From: Vibrio barjaei
GTDB taxonomy: Bacteria; Pseudomonadota; Gammaproteobacteria; Enterobacterales; Vibrionaceae
Length of the DNA stretch: 64,000 bases
Assembly: GCF_001639065.2 (NCBI RefSeq)
Contig: NZ_LQXO02000003.1
Location: 150,712 to 214,711 of the forward strand
Reading direction: 5' to 3'
In this document: positions 21,801 through 29,883 of the stretch, piece after piece
Numbering within the stretch: position 1 is the stretch's first letter
Layout of the letters: every line of letters starts with the position of its first letter
Program-made: the position numbers and the translations under genes
The notes under the pieces: generated by a model
Databases searched by the model: none
Seen by the model: only the letters and a program-made list of their open reading frames with translations
What the model was told of the DNA's origin: nothing

Positions 21801-23413
21801 TCACGAATCGGGTCGATTGGTGGGTTAGTTACCTGAGCAAACAGCTGCTTAAAGTAGTTAGACAGATGTTGTGATTGGTGCGAAAGAATCGCTAGTGGCC
21901 AGTCAGCACCCATTGCAGACAATGGCTCTTTGCCATCTTTTGCCATAGGTACAATGATTTCGTTTACTTCTTCCGAGCTAACACCAAACGCTTGCTGTTT
22001 GTGCAGTAGCTTTTCAGGAGAAGGTTGGCTGAACTCGTTGCTCGCGTCTGGAAGCTTTTTAAGGCTTAGCAGGTTCTCTTCCACCCATTTCTGGTATGGC
22101 TGAGCACTGGCGATGCCATCTTTTACTTCTTCATCAGAGATAATGCGACCTTGCTCAAGGTCGGCAACGAAGATACGACCCGGTTGCAGACGACCACGGA
22201 ACTCAACGTTTTTTGGCTCAATATCAACAACACCAGACTCAGAGGCCATCACTAGGAAGTCATCTTTAGTCACGGTATAACGTGATGGACGCAGACCGTT
22301 ACGGTCAAGCGTTGCACCTACCTGAACACCGTCAGTAAAGCATACCGATGCGGGGCCATCCCATGGTTCCATTACGTTCGCGTGATACTGGTAGAATGCA
22401 CGACGTGTTGGGTCCATGTTTTTGTTTTCTTGCCATGCTTCAGGGATCATCATCATCAACGCATGTGGCAGGCTACGACCAGACAGAACTAGGAGCTCAA
22501 GTGCCATATCGAAGTTTGATGAATCCGAACTGCCTTCTTGACAGATAGGGAGCAGCATGTCGATTTCTGCTTGTGTGAACAAGTCAGATTCGATGATCGC
22601 TTCACGCGCCTTCATCCAGTTCAAGTTACCGCGAACTGTGTTGATTTCACCGTTGTGGGCAATGTAACGGAAAGGCTGCGCTAGGCGCCATTTCGGGAAA
22701 GTATTGGTAGAAAAACGAGAGTGAACAAGTGCAAGTGCTGTCACCATCGTCGGATTTTGTAGATCTAGGAAGTACTGAGGAACTTGCTCAGTAGTGAGCT
22801 GACCCTTATAGACTAGTGTTTTGTACGACATTGAGTTGATGTAGAAGTCATCACCAATGTTAGACACACTTTCTAAGCAAACGCGTACTGTGTAGTTACG
22901 TAGTACGTAAAGTTTACGTTCTAGCTCTTCAGGTGTGCAGCCCGGACCACCAGAAACGAATACGTGTTCGAATTGTGGCTCAGTGCTCAACGGATCAGCA
23001 CCAATCATTGAGTTGTCAGTTGGTAAGACACGATATCCAATCACTTCCAACTCTAAACGTTGTGCATTACGTTCAAGAATGTCACGACATTGTGCGCGTT
23101 TGTGCTCGTCTTTTGGGAAAAGAACAACGCCGACACCGTATTTTTCAAAAGAAGGCAGCTTAATACCAAGCTTAACGGCTTCTTCCAAAAGAAATTCATG
23201 GGGCTTCTGAAGTAGGATACCTGCGCCATCGCCACTGCAGGGATCGCAGCCTTGACCGCCACGGTGCTCCATGCGCGCTAGCATATCCAGGGCTTGGGTC
23301 ACTACTTCGTGTGATTTACGGTTTTTTAGGTGAGCAACAAAACCGATACCACAAGCGTCATGCTCCAACTCTGGAGTATACAGACCTTGTGTATTCTGCT
23401 CTCTATCTACCAT
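18866..23413 (-). CDS. gltB: Glutamate synthase large subunit, second and non-enterobacterial type
   Basis: This 1,515-residue large subunit catalyses the same reaction as the gltB at 12562 but belongs to the lineage seen in Bacillus, cyanobacteria and plants. The Ntn nucleophile is Cys21 (HDACGIGF), after a short propeptide. The FMN loop is the normal GGTGASP, the 3Fe-4S cysteines are in GCIMMRKCHKNTCP, and the C-terminal beta-helix is complete. The start at 23413 is chosen because AAGGAAG lies just upstream and the product begins MVDREQNTQGLYTPELEHD, as in homologues. The frame stays open 73 codons further up, but that stretch does not look like GltB and holds several hairpins. gltD overlaps its stop by one base. 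Confidence 0.96.
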   Translation of the reverse strand: MVDREQNTQGLYTPELEHDACGIGFVAHLKNRKSHEVVTQALDMLARMEHRGGQGCDPCSGDGAGILLQKPHEFLLEEAVKLGIKLPSFEKYGVGVVLFPKDEHKRAQCRDILERNAQRLELEVIGYRVLPTDNSMIGADPLSTEPQFEHVFVSGGPGCTPEELERKLYVLRNYTVRVCLESVSNIGDDFYINSMSYKTLVYKGQLTTEQVPQYFLDLQNPTMVTALALVHSRFSTNTFPKWRLAQPFRYIAHNGEINTVRGNLNWMKAREAIIESDLFTQAEIDMLLPICQEGSSDSSNFDMALELLVLSGRSLPHALMMMIPEAWQENKNMDPTRRAFYQYHANVMEPWDGPASVCFTDGVQVGATLDRNGLRPSRYTVTKDDFLVMASESGVVDIEPKNVEFRGRLQPGRIFVADLEQGRIISDEEVKDGIASAQPYQKWVEENLLSLKKLPDASNEFSQPSPEKLLHKQQAFGVSSEEVNEIIVPMAKDGKEPLSAMGADWPLAILSHQSQHLSNYFKQLFAQVTNPPIDPIRERMVMSLNTYLGKDQNLLSESPEHCQKVELESPVLSNSELEKLRAIDNEHLQAKTLDIVFQASEEEGKLERALKRICQYAEDAVIDGYSIILLTDRAVNSNHAAIPAMLAVGAVHHHLIRKGLRAKCDIVVETGDARETHHFATLVGYGANAINPYLVIETMVELQRTKKLDPETSISELFENYRKSINGGLLKIFSKMGISTLQSYHGAQIFEALGISKSVVEKYFTGTVSRIQGLTIDDIAKEVLVRHRIGFPTREIPVQVLDVGGVYQWKQRGEKHLFNPETISLLQESTRNKDYSQFKKYAKAVDDQGDNAATLRSQLDFVKNPAGSIPVEEVEPIENILKRFATGAMSFGSISYEAHSTLAVAMNRIGAKSNSGEGGEDPTRFERKENGDWERSAIKQVASGRFGVTSYYLTNADELQIKMAQGAKPGEGGQLPGDKVDDWIGATRHSTPGVGLISPPPHHDIYSIEDLAQLIYDLKNANRAGRVNVKLVSEAGVGTIASGVAKAKADVVLIAGFDGGTGASPMSSIRHTGLPWELGLAETHQTLLKNGLRNRIVVQSDGQMKTPRDLAVATLLGAEEWGVATAALVVEGCIMMRKCHKNTCPVGIATQNKTLRERFDGRVEDVVTFFQYMAEGLREVMAELGFRTIDEMVGQSHKLKVREDIGHWKYKNLDLTPVLHIEQAREQDGVYNQTEQNHNLEQVLDRKLIQAAIPALEKGEAVNAEFPIINTDRSAGTMLSNEISKVYKDQGLPQPMNVKFTGSAGQSFGAFLAKGVKFEVEGDANDYWGKGLSGGTLVLYPDAKSTIVAEDNIVVGNVCFYGATSGESFIRGMAGERFCVRNSGAKVVVEGVGDHGCEYMTGGAAIILGSTGRNFAAGMSGGVAYVWDTAGDFETKLNPELVDLDPIEQEDRELLKDMLTKHVEFTGSEVAQSFLDNFEVSLASLVKVMPRDYKAVLQKRKAEAEQAQTEEVEAV

Positions 23414-23939
23414 AGATACTTCCTTCCAGTTTAATCTAGGCACAACTTGAGTGTGTGATTGTGCCTTGTCCTTTGTAATTTTGATTCTTGACTGCCAGAG
23501 GGGGCAGTTTTCGAGTCCATTCTGCATCTCGCAGGAAAAGTGTTGCGAGAAAAACATTCCGTGGTGATATTCAATGTCATCTTTCCACAATCCAGTGGAA
23601 TATGTTGGTGGGAGTAGAATATCAACCTTCAATCTACTAATTCATACTGTAATAAAAACGGCAAAAACAGCAGAATTGTGTAAGTATCCTACAATTTTGC
23701 GCTGTGTAATTCCAACGAAAGTTACGTCTGTTCCACATTTTTTTTATCTACTTTTGAATATATCTAATAACATACATGCAACATTTGCCGTTTTTCTGTT
23801 GTTTTTATGAATATTTATTGATTTTGGTTAAGCATGCTTTTCCCGCTCGTTGATACGATGCATGGTTTTCTTTTGCAGGGATGTAATTTAGTTTCACTAA
23901 TTAGAGTGAGATTCATTCTTATTAATAGGTTTTTCGAAC
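23414..23939. promoter_or_regulatory. Divergent intergenic region between gltB and yhcC, structured gltB leader
   Basis: These 526 bases separate divergent genes. The 190 bases before gltB contain four short inverted repeats: GGCACAA/TTGTGCC (23439-23465), CTGCC/GGCAG (23492-23507), CTCGCA/TGCGAG (23528-23549) and TTCCAC/GTGGAA (23583-23600). They would fold in a long 5' leader of gltB. Further out are AATTGT/ACAATT at about 23674-23697 and a 12-base sequence TTTGCCGTTTTT that occurs once in each orientation (23654-23665 and 23784-23795). The yhcC side is AT-rich. No convincing promoter hexamers could be fixed on either strand. Confidence 0.5.
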
Positions 23940-24878
23940 ATGCAATTACATGAGTTGGTGAATACCATCGGCCAAGATCTCCAGCGTCGATACGGTGAAA
24001 AAGTTCACAAACTAACCCTGCACGGTGGTTTTAGCTGCCCTAACCGAGACGGTACGATAGGTCGTGGTGGTTGTACATTTTGTAATGTTGCCTCCTTTGC
24101 AAGTGAAGAGACACAGATTCAATCCATTCATGAACAGCTCACGGATCGTGCTGGTGAAGTGAAGCGTGCAAAGAAGTATCTCGCTTATTTTCAGGCTTAT
24201 ACCAGCACTTATGCAGAAGTACAGGTGTTGAAAAACATGTACGAAGAAGCACTTAAGTATGCTGACATCGTTGGATTATGTGTCGGAACGCGTCCTGATT
24301 GTGTTCCTGAATCCGTACTTGAACTTTTGGCTGGGTACGTTGAACAAGGATATGAAATTTGGTTGGAGTTAGGGCTGCAAACGGCTCACGATCACACACT
24401 TAAACGCATAAATCGAGGCCATGATTTTGCTGTGTACGATGAGATCACCCGACGCGCTCGTGCACTTGGAATCAAGGTATGTACACATCTTATCGTCGGT
24501 CTGCCAAATGAATCAAAGCAAGATAATCTTGTTACTCTGGACAAGGTGCTAGCCACTGGAACAGATGGCATTAAATTGCACGGTTTACATATTGTTGAAG
24601 GCAGTACGATGGCTAAGGCTTGGCGTGCTGGGAGATTAGAAGCGCCAACGCTAGAGTTTTACTTAGATGTGGCCAGTGAAATGATTCGTCGTACGCCAGC
24701 AGAGATCATTTTTCACCGCGTCTCCTCTTCCGCGAGAAGGCCGACCTTGTTGTCGCCACTTTGGTGTGAGAACCGTTGGTTAGCGATGACAGAACTGGGC
24801 CGAGTGTTAACCAAAGAAGGTCAACAGGGCTCATTGACTCTGAATCCGTTTATTTATCACAAACCTGTTCTCAAATAA
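23940..24878 (+). CDS. yhcC: TIGR01212-type radical SAM protein YhcC
   Basis: This 312-residue radical SAM protein is of the YhcC/TIGR01212 family. The cluster-binding cysteines are Cys33, Cys45 and Cys48, spaced C-x11-C-x2-C, which is the family's unusual version of the standard C-x3-C-x2-C motif. The rest has the expected TIM-barrel markers, such as CVGTRPDCVPE near residue 118 and GLPNESKQD near residue 190. Its substrate is unknown. In E. coli yhcC sits between arcB and gltB, and the same order is kept here: divergent from gltB and 68 bp upstream of arcB on the same strand, so co-transcription with arcB is possible. Confidence 0.9.
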   Translation: MQLHELVNTIGQDLQRRYGEKVHKLTLHGGFSCPNRDGTIGRGGCTFCNVASFASEETQIQSIHEQLTDRAGEVKRAKKYLAYFQAYTSTYAEVQVLKNMYEEALKYADIVGLCVGTRPDCVPESVLELLAGYVEQGYEIWLELGLQTAHDHTLKRINRGHDFAVYDEITRRARALGIKVCTHLIVGLPNESKQDNLVTLDKVLATGTDGIKLHGLHIVEGSTMAKAWRAGRLEAPTLEFYLDVASEMIRRTPAEIIFHRVSSSARRPTLLSPLWCENRWLAMTELGRVLTKEGQQGSLTLNPFIYHKPVLK

Positions 24879-24946
24879 TTCTACTACCGTGTGAAGCTTC
24901 TGGCTTAATGATAGACTTAGGCCAGTTGTAACGCACGGAGTGCTGA

Positions 24947-27298
24947 ATGAAACCTATCAAAAACCTCGCTCAATATTATGTCGACTTGTTAGTAAAGCTC
25001 GGCATTGTTCGTTTTTCTATTCTTCTTGCATTGGCTTTGGTGGCATTAGCCGTTGTGGTTCAGGTGGGTATAACCCTTGTTTTAAATGGGCGTGTAGATG
25101 ACATCGATATTGTCCGTTCGGTATTTTTCGGTCTGCTTATTACTCCGTGGGCTGTGTATTTTCTCTCTGTTGTTGTCGACCAGTTGGAAGAATCACGTCA
25201 GCGTCTCTCTAAGATGGTTTCCAAGCTAAAAGACATGCGTTCGCGTGACCAAGATTTGAACCACAAGCTGCAACAAAATATCCGCAAACTCAATCAAGAG
25301 ATTGAAGAGAGACAAAAAGCGGAGGAAGCGCGTGAAGAGGCGATGAAGGATCTAGAAAACGAGGTGTTTCAGCGTGAACGTACTCAACTAGAACTGGCTG
25401 AGCGAACCGCTTTACTGCGTTCATTTATTGATGCATCTCCAGACTTGATCTATTACCGCAATGCGGAAGGTGTCTTCTCTGGTTGTAACCGGGCGATGGA
25501 AGAGTTGACTGGCCGAAAAGAAAAAGAACTGGTGGGCTTGACACCATGGGACGTTTACTCTGAAGAGATCGCTAAACAAGTTGTTGAAACCGACCATAAA
25601 GTGATGGGTGATAACCAAGCACTGACGTATGAGCAGTGGCTAGAGTACCCAGATGGCAAGAAATGTTTCTATGAACTGCGTAAAGTGCCGTTCTATAGCA
25701 AAGATGGTAAGCACCTTGGGCTGGTTGGCTTTGGTCGTGATATCACCGAGCGTAAGCGTCATCAAGAGTCATTAGAGAAAGCGAGTCGAGACAAAACAAC
25801 GTTTATTTCGACCATTAGTCATGAGCTGCGTACGCCGTTAAATGGCATCGTCGGTTTGAGCAGAATGTTGCTTGATAGCCATCTAAATACTGAACAGCGT
25901 AAGCACATGCAAACTATTAACGTTAGTGCCATCACGCTGGGCCATATTTTTAATGACATAATTGATATGGATAAGTTCGATAGACGTAAGCTCGAACTTT
26001 TTCCTGAACCACTGAACTTTGAAGACTTTGTCACTGAACTTGAGAGCATTTCGGCTCTTATGGCTGAGCAGAAAGGGTTACGATTTGATCTTGAGCGTTT
26101 AACGGATCTCCCAGAAGGTGTGGTAGTAGATGCGACGCGACTGCGTCAGGTGATTTGGAATCTGGTTAGCAACGCCATGAAATTCACCAAGCAGGGTGGC
26201 GTTGTGATGACCATCAGTGCTGATATTGAAGATAATTATGCTCATATCATTATTGAAGTTGAAGATACTGGGATAGGTATTCCTCAGCATGAACTTGATA
26301 AGATCTTCGCTATGTATTATCAGGTGAAGTCAGGGAAAGACAATTTACATGCTGTGGGCACCGGAATTGGCCTCGCGGTTTCTAAGCAGCTGATCAAGAT
26401 GATGGATGGCGACATCACGGTAGATAGTGAAGAAGGGTTTGGAAGTACATTTACGGTATCTATCAATGTCCCTTGTGCTGATAAACAACAATTGGCTCCA
26501 GTAGAAGTGAAGCAACAAGGTAGCCTCAATATTTTCTTACTTGAAGATATTGAGTTGAACATTACGGTTGCACGTTCGCTGTTGGAAAGCTTGGGGCATA
26601 CAGTCAGTGTTGCAATGACGGGCGAAGAAGCCATCGCGATGTTTAAGCCAGAAGAGTATGACCTTGCGTTGCTCGATATTCAGTTACCTGATATGACGGG
26701 CTTTGATGTTGCACAGAATTTTAGAGAGCACTACACGCAATTGCCTCCTTTGGTCGCTTTAACGGCGAATGTGCTAAAGGATAAGCAAGAGTACCTAACA
26801 AAAGGTATGGATGACGCTATCAGTAAGCCACTGAGTGTTAAAGCACTCACGGAAGTCATTAACAAGTTTGCTAGCGATGAAGAGTCTACTGACGTTGAAG
26901 AAGCAACCGTAGTTGAGAAAACAGATATCAATGACGAACTGTTTAATCGACTATTAGATTTCGATATGTTGGACTCTTATGTTGATATTGTCGGCACCAA
27001 ACCTGTGTACGATAGCATCACTATGTTCGAGCAAATGATGCCAGACTATCTCGAGATACTGGATTCGAACATGACTGCGAAAGATCAATCCGGCATTGCC
27101 TCTGAAGCACATAAGATTAAAGGTGCTGCGGGGTCTATTGGCTTAAAACGCATTCAATCAGTTGCCCAGAAGGCTCAGTCTCCGGATATGCCAGCATGGT
27201 GGGAGAACATTGAAGATTGGGTTGAAGAGATTAAAAACGAATATCACAATGATATTCAAGTACTTAAAATGTGGTTGGAAAGTAAGGAATCAAAATGA
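24947..27298 (+). CDS. arcB: Aerobic respiration sensor kinase ArcB (tripartite hybrid)
   Basis: This 783-residue inner-membrane hybrid histidine kinase senses the quinone pool and phosphorylates ArcA when oxygen is low. Two membrane helices (about 22-46 and 57-77) with a very short periplasmic loop are followed by a coiled coil (80-155) and a PAS domain (about 153-270). Cys180 and Cys240 are the counterparts of the two redox-active cysteines of E. coli ArcB. The kinase core has His292 in SHELRTP, the receiver has Asp577 in LLDIQLPD, and the C-terminal Hpt domain has His722 in AHKIKGAAGS. All phosphorelay residues are present. Its TGA overlaps the ATG of a lipoprotein gene, and arcA lies convergently just beyond. 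Confidence 0.97.
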   Translation: MKPIKNLAQYYVDLLVKLGIVRFSILLALALVALAVVVQVGITLVLNGRVDDIDIVRSVFFGLLITPWAVYFLSVVVDQLEESRQRLSKMVSKLKDMRSRDQDLNHKLQQNIRKLNQEIEERQKAEEAREEAMKDLENEVFQRERTQLELAERTALLRSFIDASPDLIYYRNAEGVFSGCNRAMEELTGRKEKELVGLTPWDVYSEEIAKQVVETDHKVMGDNQALTYEQWLEYPDGKKCFYELRKVPFYSKDGKHLGLVGFGRDITERKRHQESLEKASRDKTTFISTISHELRTPLNGIVGLSRMLLDSHLNTEQRKHMQTINVSAITLGHIFNDIIDMDKFDRRKLELFPEPLNFEDFVTELESISALMAEQKGLRFDLERLTDLPEGVVVDATRLRQVIWNLVSNAMKFTKQGGVVMTISADIEDNYAHIIIEVEDTGIGIPQHELDKIFAMYYQVKSGKDNLHAVGTGIGLAVSKQLIKMMDGDITVDSEEGFGSTFTVSINVPCADKQQLAPVEVKQQGSLNIFLLEDIELNITVARSLLESLGHTVSVAMTGEEAIAMFKPEEYDLALLDIQLPDMTGFDVAQNFREHYTQLPPLVALTANVLKDKQEYLTKGMDDAISKPLSVKALTEVINKFASDEESTDVEEATVVEKTDINDELFNRLLDFDMLDSYVDIVGTKPVYDSITMFEQMMPDYLEILDSNMTAKDQSGIASEAHKIKGAAGSIGLKRIQSVAQKAQSPDMPAWWENIEDWVEEIKNEYHNDIQVLKMWLESKESK

Positions 27299-27765
27299 AG
27301 AAAATACTCACAGCACTAGCACTTTCTGCAGCTTTAGCCGGTTGTGCAACCTCTCCAGCGACAGACTCAAAAGTATGGATGACGGGAAATACTGCTATGG
27401 TTGAGCAGCAGACTGTTCGTCTAGAGTCGAACCTTTGGATCGATATGATGCCAAAAATTGGTGAAACAACGGCACTGGTAAAAGAACAAACCCTTCACGG
27501 CGCATTAAATCTAGTGACAGACACGCAGCTACCGGCGGATATGGACGTAGCTATGGTGGTATTGAAACAAGGCGATGTGTCTTGGGAGTTTGAAGGTGAC
27601 GACTTTGAACTGAGAAATCACTCAGAGAATCAGTGGGAAGTGGCGTTTAACTGGCAGTTAGAAGTCAACATTACTAAGCCAGTAGATGTTGCTGTGCAGC
27701 TGGTTGGTGGTGACAAACAAACTTGGGTCGTCAACAAACAAGTGAATGTGGATACGGTGTATTGA
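27295..27765 (+). CDS. Small lipoprotein co-translated with arcB, function unknown
   Basis: This 156-residue predicted lipoprotein has signal peptide residues 1-16, lipobox LAGC and alanine after the cysteine, which favours the outer membrane. The mature part is rich in beta strands and in acidic and aromatic residues, and has no motif I recognise. Its ATG overlaps the arcB stop (ATGA), so it is translationally coupled to ArcB, and a bidirectional terminator follows 22 bp after its own stop. The tight link suggests a role near the Arc system or shared demand under low oxygen, but this is inference from position. There is no counterpart beside enteric arcB that I know of. Confidence 0.8.
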   Translation: MKKILTALALSAALAGCATSPATDSKVWMTGNTAMVEQQTVRLESNLWIDMMPKIGETTALVKEQTLHGALNLVTDTQLPADMDVAMVVLKQGDVSWEFEGDDFELRNHSENQWEVAFNWQLEVNITKPVDVAVQLVGGDKQTWVVNKQVNVDTVY

Positions 27766-27786
27766 TTGACGCCGAATCGATTACAT

Positions 27787-27817
27787 TAAAAAAAGGGACG
27801 CATAGTGCGTCCCTTTT
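27787..27817. terminator. Bidirectional terminator between the arcB operon and arcA
   Basis: An 8-bp stem (GGGACGCA / TGCGTCCC) with a TAG loop has an A run on the left and a T run on the right, so it serves both converging transcripts. Confidence 0.9.
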
Positions 27818-27836
27818 GCTATTCATTAGAAGATGG

Positions 27837-28553
27837 TTACTCTTCTAGATCGCCACAGAAGCGATAGCCTTCACCGTGGATAGTTGCGATGATTTCTGGA
27901 GTACCAGAAACCGACTCAAAGTGCTTACGGATACGACGAATCGTTACATCTACAGTGCGGTCGTGTGGCTTAAGCTCACGACCAGTCATCTTCTTAAGAA
28001 GATCGGCGCGAGTTTGAATCTTACCTGGGTTCTCACAGAAGTGCAGCAGAGCACGGAACTCTGAACGAGGTAGCTTGTAGCCATCGCCACTTGGGCTAAC
28101 TAGTGAACGACTATTGATATCAAGAACCCAACCGTTGAACTCATATTTCTCAACGCTGCGTTTTTCTTCAGTAGCGGCACTTGTGCTCATTGAACGAGTT
28201 AACAGGTTACGTGCACGGATAGTCAATTCACGAGGGTTGAATGGCTTAGTGATGTAATCATCAGCGCCAATCTCTAAACCTAGAATTTTATCAACTTCGT
28301 TGTCACGACCAGTCAAGAACATTAATGCTACATTTGCTTGCTCACGAAGTTCACGAGCTAGTAGTAAACCGTTTTTACCAGGAAGATTGATATCCATGAT
28401 AACAAGGTTTACAGAGTTCTCAGACATGACTTGGTGCATTTCCTGACCGTCGCTGGCCTCGAATACAGCATATCCTTCTGCTTCAAAAATGCTTTTAAGG
28501 GTGTTACGGGTTACTTGCTCATCTTCAACAATAAGAATCTGCGGGCTTTGCAT
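27837..28553 (-). CDS. arcA: Response regulator ArcA
   Basis: This 238-residue OmpR-family response regulator is the partner of ArcB and represses respiratory genes under low oxygen. The receiver domain has Asp54 in [10 protein letters not shown] as phosphoacceptor, with the acidic pair near residues 10-11 and the conserved lysine in [10 protein letters not shown]. The C-terminal winged helix ends in the HGEGYRF stretch. Similarity to E. coli ArcA is very high. Unlike in E. coli, arcA and arcB are neighbours here and converge on a shared terminator. A perfect FNR box lies about 260 bp upstream of its start, at 28813-28826, but its position suits the divergent gene better. Confidence 0.97.
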   Translation of the reverse strand: MQSPQILIVEDEQVTRNTLKSIFEAEGYAVFEASDGQEMHQVMSENSVNLVIMDINLPGKNGLLLARELREQANVALMFLTGRDNEVDKILGLEIGADDYITKPFNPRELTIRARNLLTRSMSTSAATEEKRSVEKYEFNGWVLDINSRSLVSPSGDGYKLPRSEFRALLHFCENPGKIQTRADLLKKMTGRELKPHDRTVDVTIRRIRKHFESVSGTPEIIATIHGEGYRFCGDLEE

Positions 28554-28882
28554 CGGCGGTACCTAATTTAAACTTGTGATAATTCTGTCGCTAGTAGAAT
28601 AAATTCTAGGCAAAAAGTTAACATATAGGTAATGTTTCTTAGATGTTTACTCAAAATCGTAGAAACAGTTACAGGTTAAGTCGCCTTCCGTGATGTTGCC
28701 AAAAAAACGAGAAATCCCTTAAATCTCTTATTATTCTGCTATGTCATTGAGGCGAATTCTATAATGTTAACAGCATGCTAACAATGGTCAAATGTTAATT
28801 CCATGCACTTTGTTGATTTAAATCAATAGCGCCTTTGTAACAAATATTAATAGTATTGGGCAAATACAACAATTTAGATAAT
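28554..28882. promoter_or_regulatory. Divergent arcA / DUF3293 intergenic region
   Basis: This AT-rich stretch without a gene holds the arcA promoter (leftward) and the DUF3293 promoter (rightward). Visible elements are the FNR box at 28813-28826, a short inverted repeat GTTAACA/TGCTAAC around 28765-28783, and a TATAAT-like sequence near 28761. A unique arcA -35/-10 pair could not be chosen. Confidence 0.5.
28813..28826 (+). promoter_or_regulatory. Perfect FNR box (TTGAT-N4-ATCAA)
   Basis: TTGATTTAAATCAA matches the FNR consensus with no mismatch. Its centre is at 28819.5. A -10-like TAGTAT lies at 28851-28856, so transcription would begin near 28862, placing the box close to -42, the class II activator position. 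This predicts oxygen-limited induction of the DUF3293 gene starting at 28883. An effect on arcA in the other direction is possible but its distance is less typical. Confidence 0.7.
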
Positions 28883-29272
28883 ATGAGTATTGATGCACAC
28901 TTGTGGCGTGCCTATTCAGAAATTTGCATAGAATTTATCACTGAATGGGACAGCGAAAATTACGTGATCATAACGGCTTGGAACCCACAGAGCCGGAAAC
29001 TGTCTAACGAACTAAATTGCATAAAAAACCTCAACTTAGAGCAAAGGCTCAAAACCTATAGCTACCAAAATGTTAAGGTGGGGAACCCGAGTTTCAGCTG
29101 GGTTGAAGACAGCTTTGCGGTAGAAATGACTTTAGCGCAAGGCTGTGAGTTAGCGCAAAAATACCAGCAAAATGCCATTTATTGGGTAGAAAATGGTGTA
29201 CTGTTTTTGGTCTCCTGTGATGAGAGTCAAACGCAAAAAAAATTAGGCCGATTGGGTGATTTCTTACGTTAA
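28883..29272 (+). CDS. DUF3293 family protein
   Basis: This 129-residue protein starts MSIDAHLWRAYSEICIEF and matches the DUF3293 family of small cytosolic proteins; no biochemical role is known. Features are the central VIITAWNPQSRKLSNELN segment and the C-terminal IYWVENGVLFLVSC segment followed by a basic tail. The ATG at 28883 is chosen over an in-frame TTG at 28856, because the predicted FNR-dependent start point near 28862 would leave the TTG upstream of the transcript. No strong Shine-Dalgarno is present at either. The perfect FNR box suggests use under low oxygen. An RraA-family gene follows on the same strand after about 100 bp. Confidence 0.75.
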   Translation: MSIDAHLWRAYSEICIEFITEWDSENYVIITAWNPQSRKLSNELNCIKNLNLEQRLKTYSYQNVKVGNPSFSWVEDSFAVEMTLAQGCELAQKYQQNAIYWVENGVLFLVSCDESQTQKKLGRLGDFLR

Positions 29273-29371
29273 CAGAAAAAATTACCGGGTAGGCGATAAA
29301 GGGTTTTAATTTAATGCTCCCTAAAGACTTGCTGCTAGCATGGCTATTGAGCAAAAAATCACGGAGGAAAA

Positions 29372-29854
29372 ATGAGAGATATCACACCTGATATTTGTGA
29401 CCAACACGAAGATAAAGTTATGTTGCTGAATTTGCCACTGCAAAATTTCGGGCAACGTGCTGCGTTCTGGGGAGAGATTGTAACGGTACGCTGTTACCAC
29501 GATAACTCAATGGTGCGCGAAGTGTTAGGGCAAAATGGTACAGGCAAAGTACTCTTTGTTGACGGTAATGGTTCCTGTGCCAAAGCACTGCTTGGAGACC
29601 AGCTCGCGATTATGGCAATAGAAAACGGATGGGAAGGCGTGATTGTGAATGGCGCAGTCCGTGACGTGGCGACTATGGCGGAAATGGATCTGGGAGTGAA
29701 AGCGCTAGCGGCATGTCCTTTCAAAACAGAAAAACGCGGAGCAGGTCAAATCAACGTCACATTGACGATGAACAACCAAATCGTTCAACCCGGGCATTAC
29801 GTTTATTCTGATTGGAATGGGGTGTTGATCGCTAAAGAAGCATTAGAGTTTTAA
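29372..29854 (+). CDS. RraA-family protein, HMG/CHA aldolase-like paralogue
   Basis: This 160-residue RraA-fold protein is usually annotated as regulator of ribonuclease E activity A or as 4-hydroxy-4-methyl-2-oxoglutarate (HMG/CHA) aldolase. The segment [13 protein letters not shown] carries Arg97-Asp98, the pair that in the class II pyruvate aldolases binds substrate and coordinates the metal through water. In the true E. coli RNase E inhibitor the aspartate is replaced (GAVRQ). An aldolase or decarboxylase activity on oxo-acids is therefore more plausible here than RNase E inhibition, and the bona fide rraA of a Vibrio is expected beside menA. It is convergent with the next gene, with only 29 bp between the stops and no clear terminator. 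Confidence 0.8.
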   Translation: MRDITPDICDQHEDKVMLLNLPLQNFGQRAAFWGEIVTVRCYHDNSMVREVLGQNGTGKVLFVDGNGSCAKALLGDQLAIMAIENGWEGVIVNGAVRDVATMAEMDLGVKALAACPFKTEKRGAGQINVTLTMNNQIVQPGHYVYSDWNGVLIAKEALEF

Positions 29855-29883
29855 AGCGTAATCATGCTTGAACTGATGCACAG

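Noticed and set aside
23414..23632. 73-codon N-terminal extension of the second GltB
   Set aside because: It shows no similarity to GltB, moves the Ntn cysteine far from the N-terminus and lacks a ribosome site, while AAGGAAG fits the ATG at 23413.
28856..28882. TTG start for the DUF3293 protein
   Set aside because: It has no Shine-Dalgarno and would lie upstream of the start point predicted from the FNR box.
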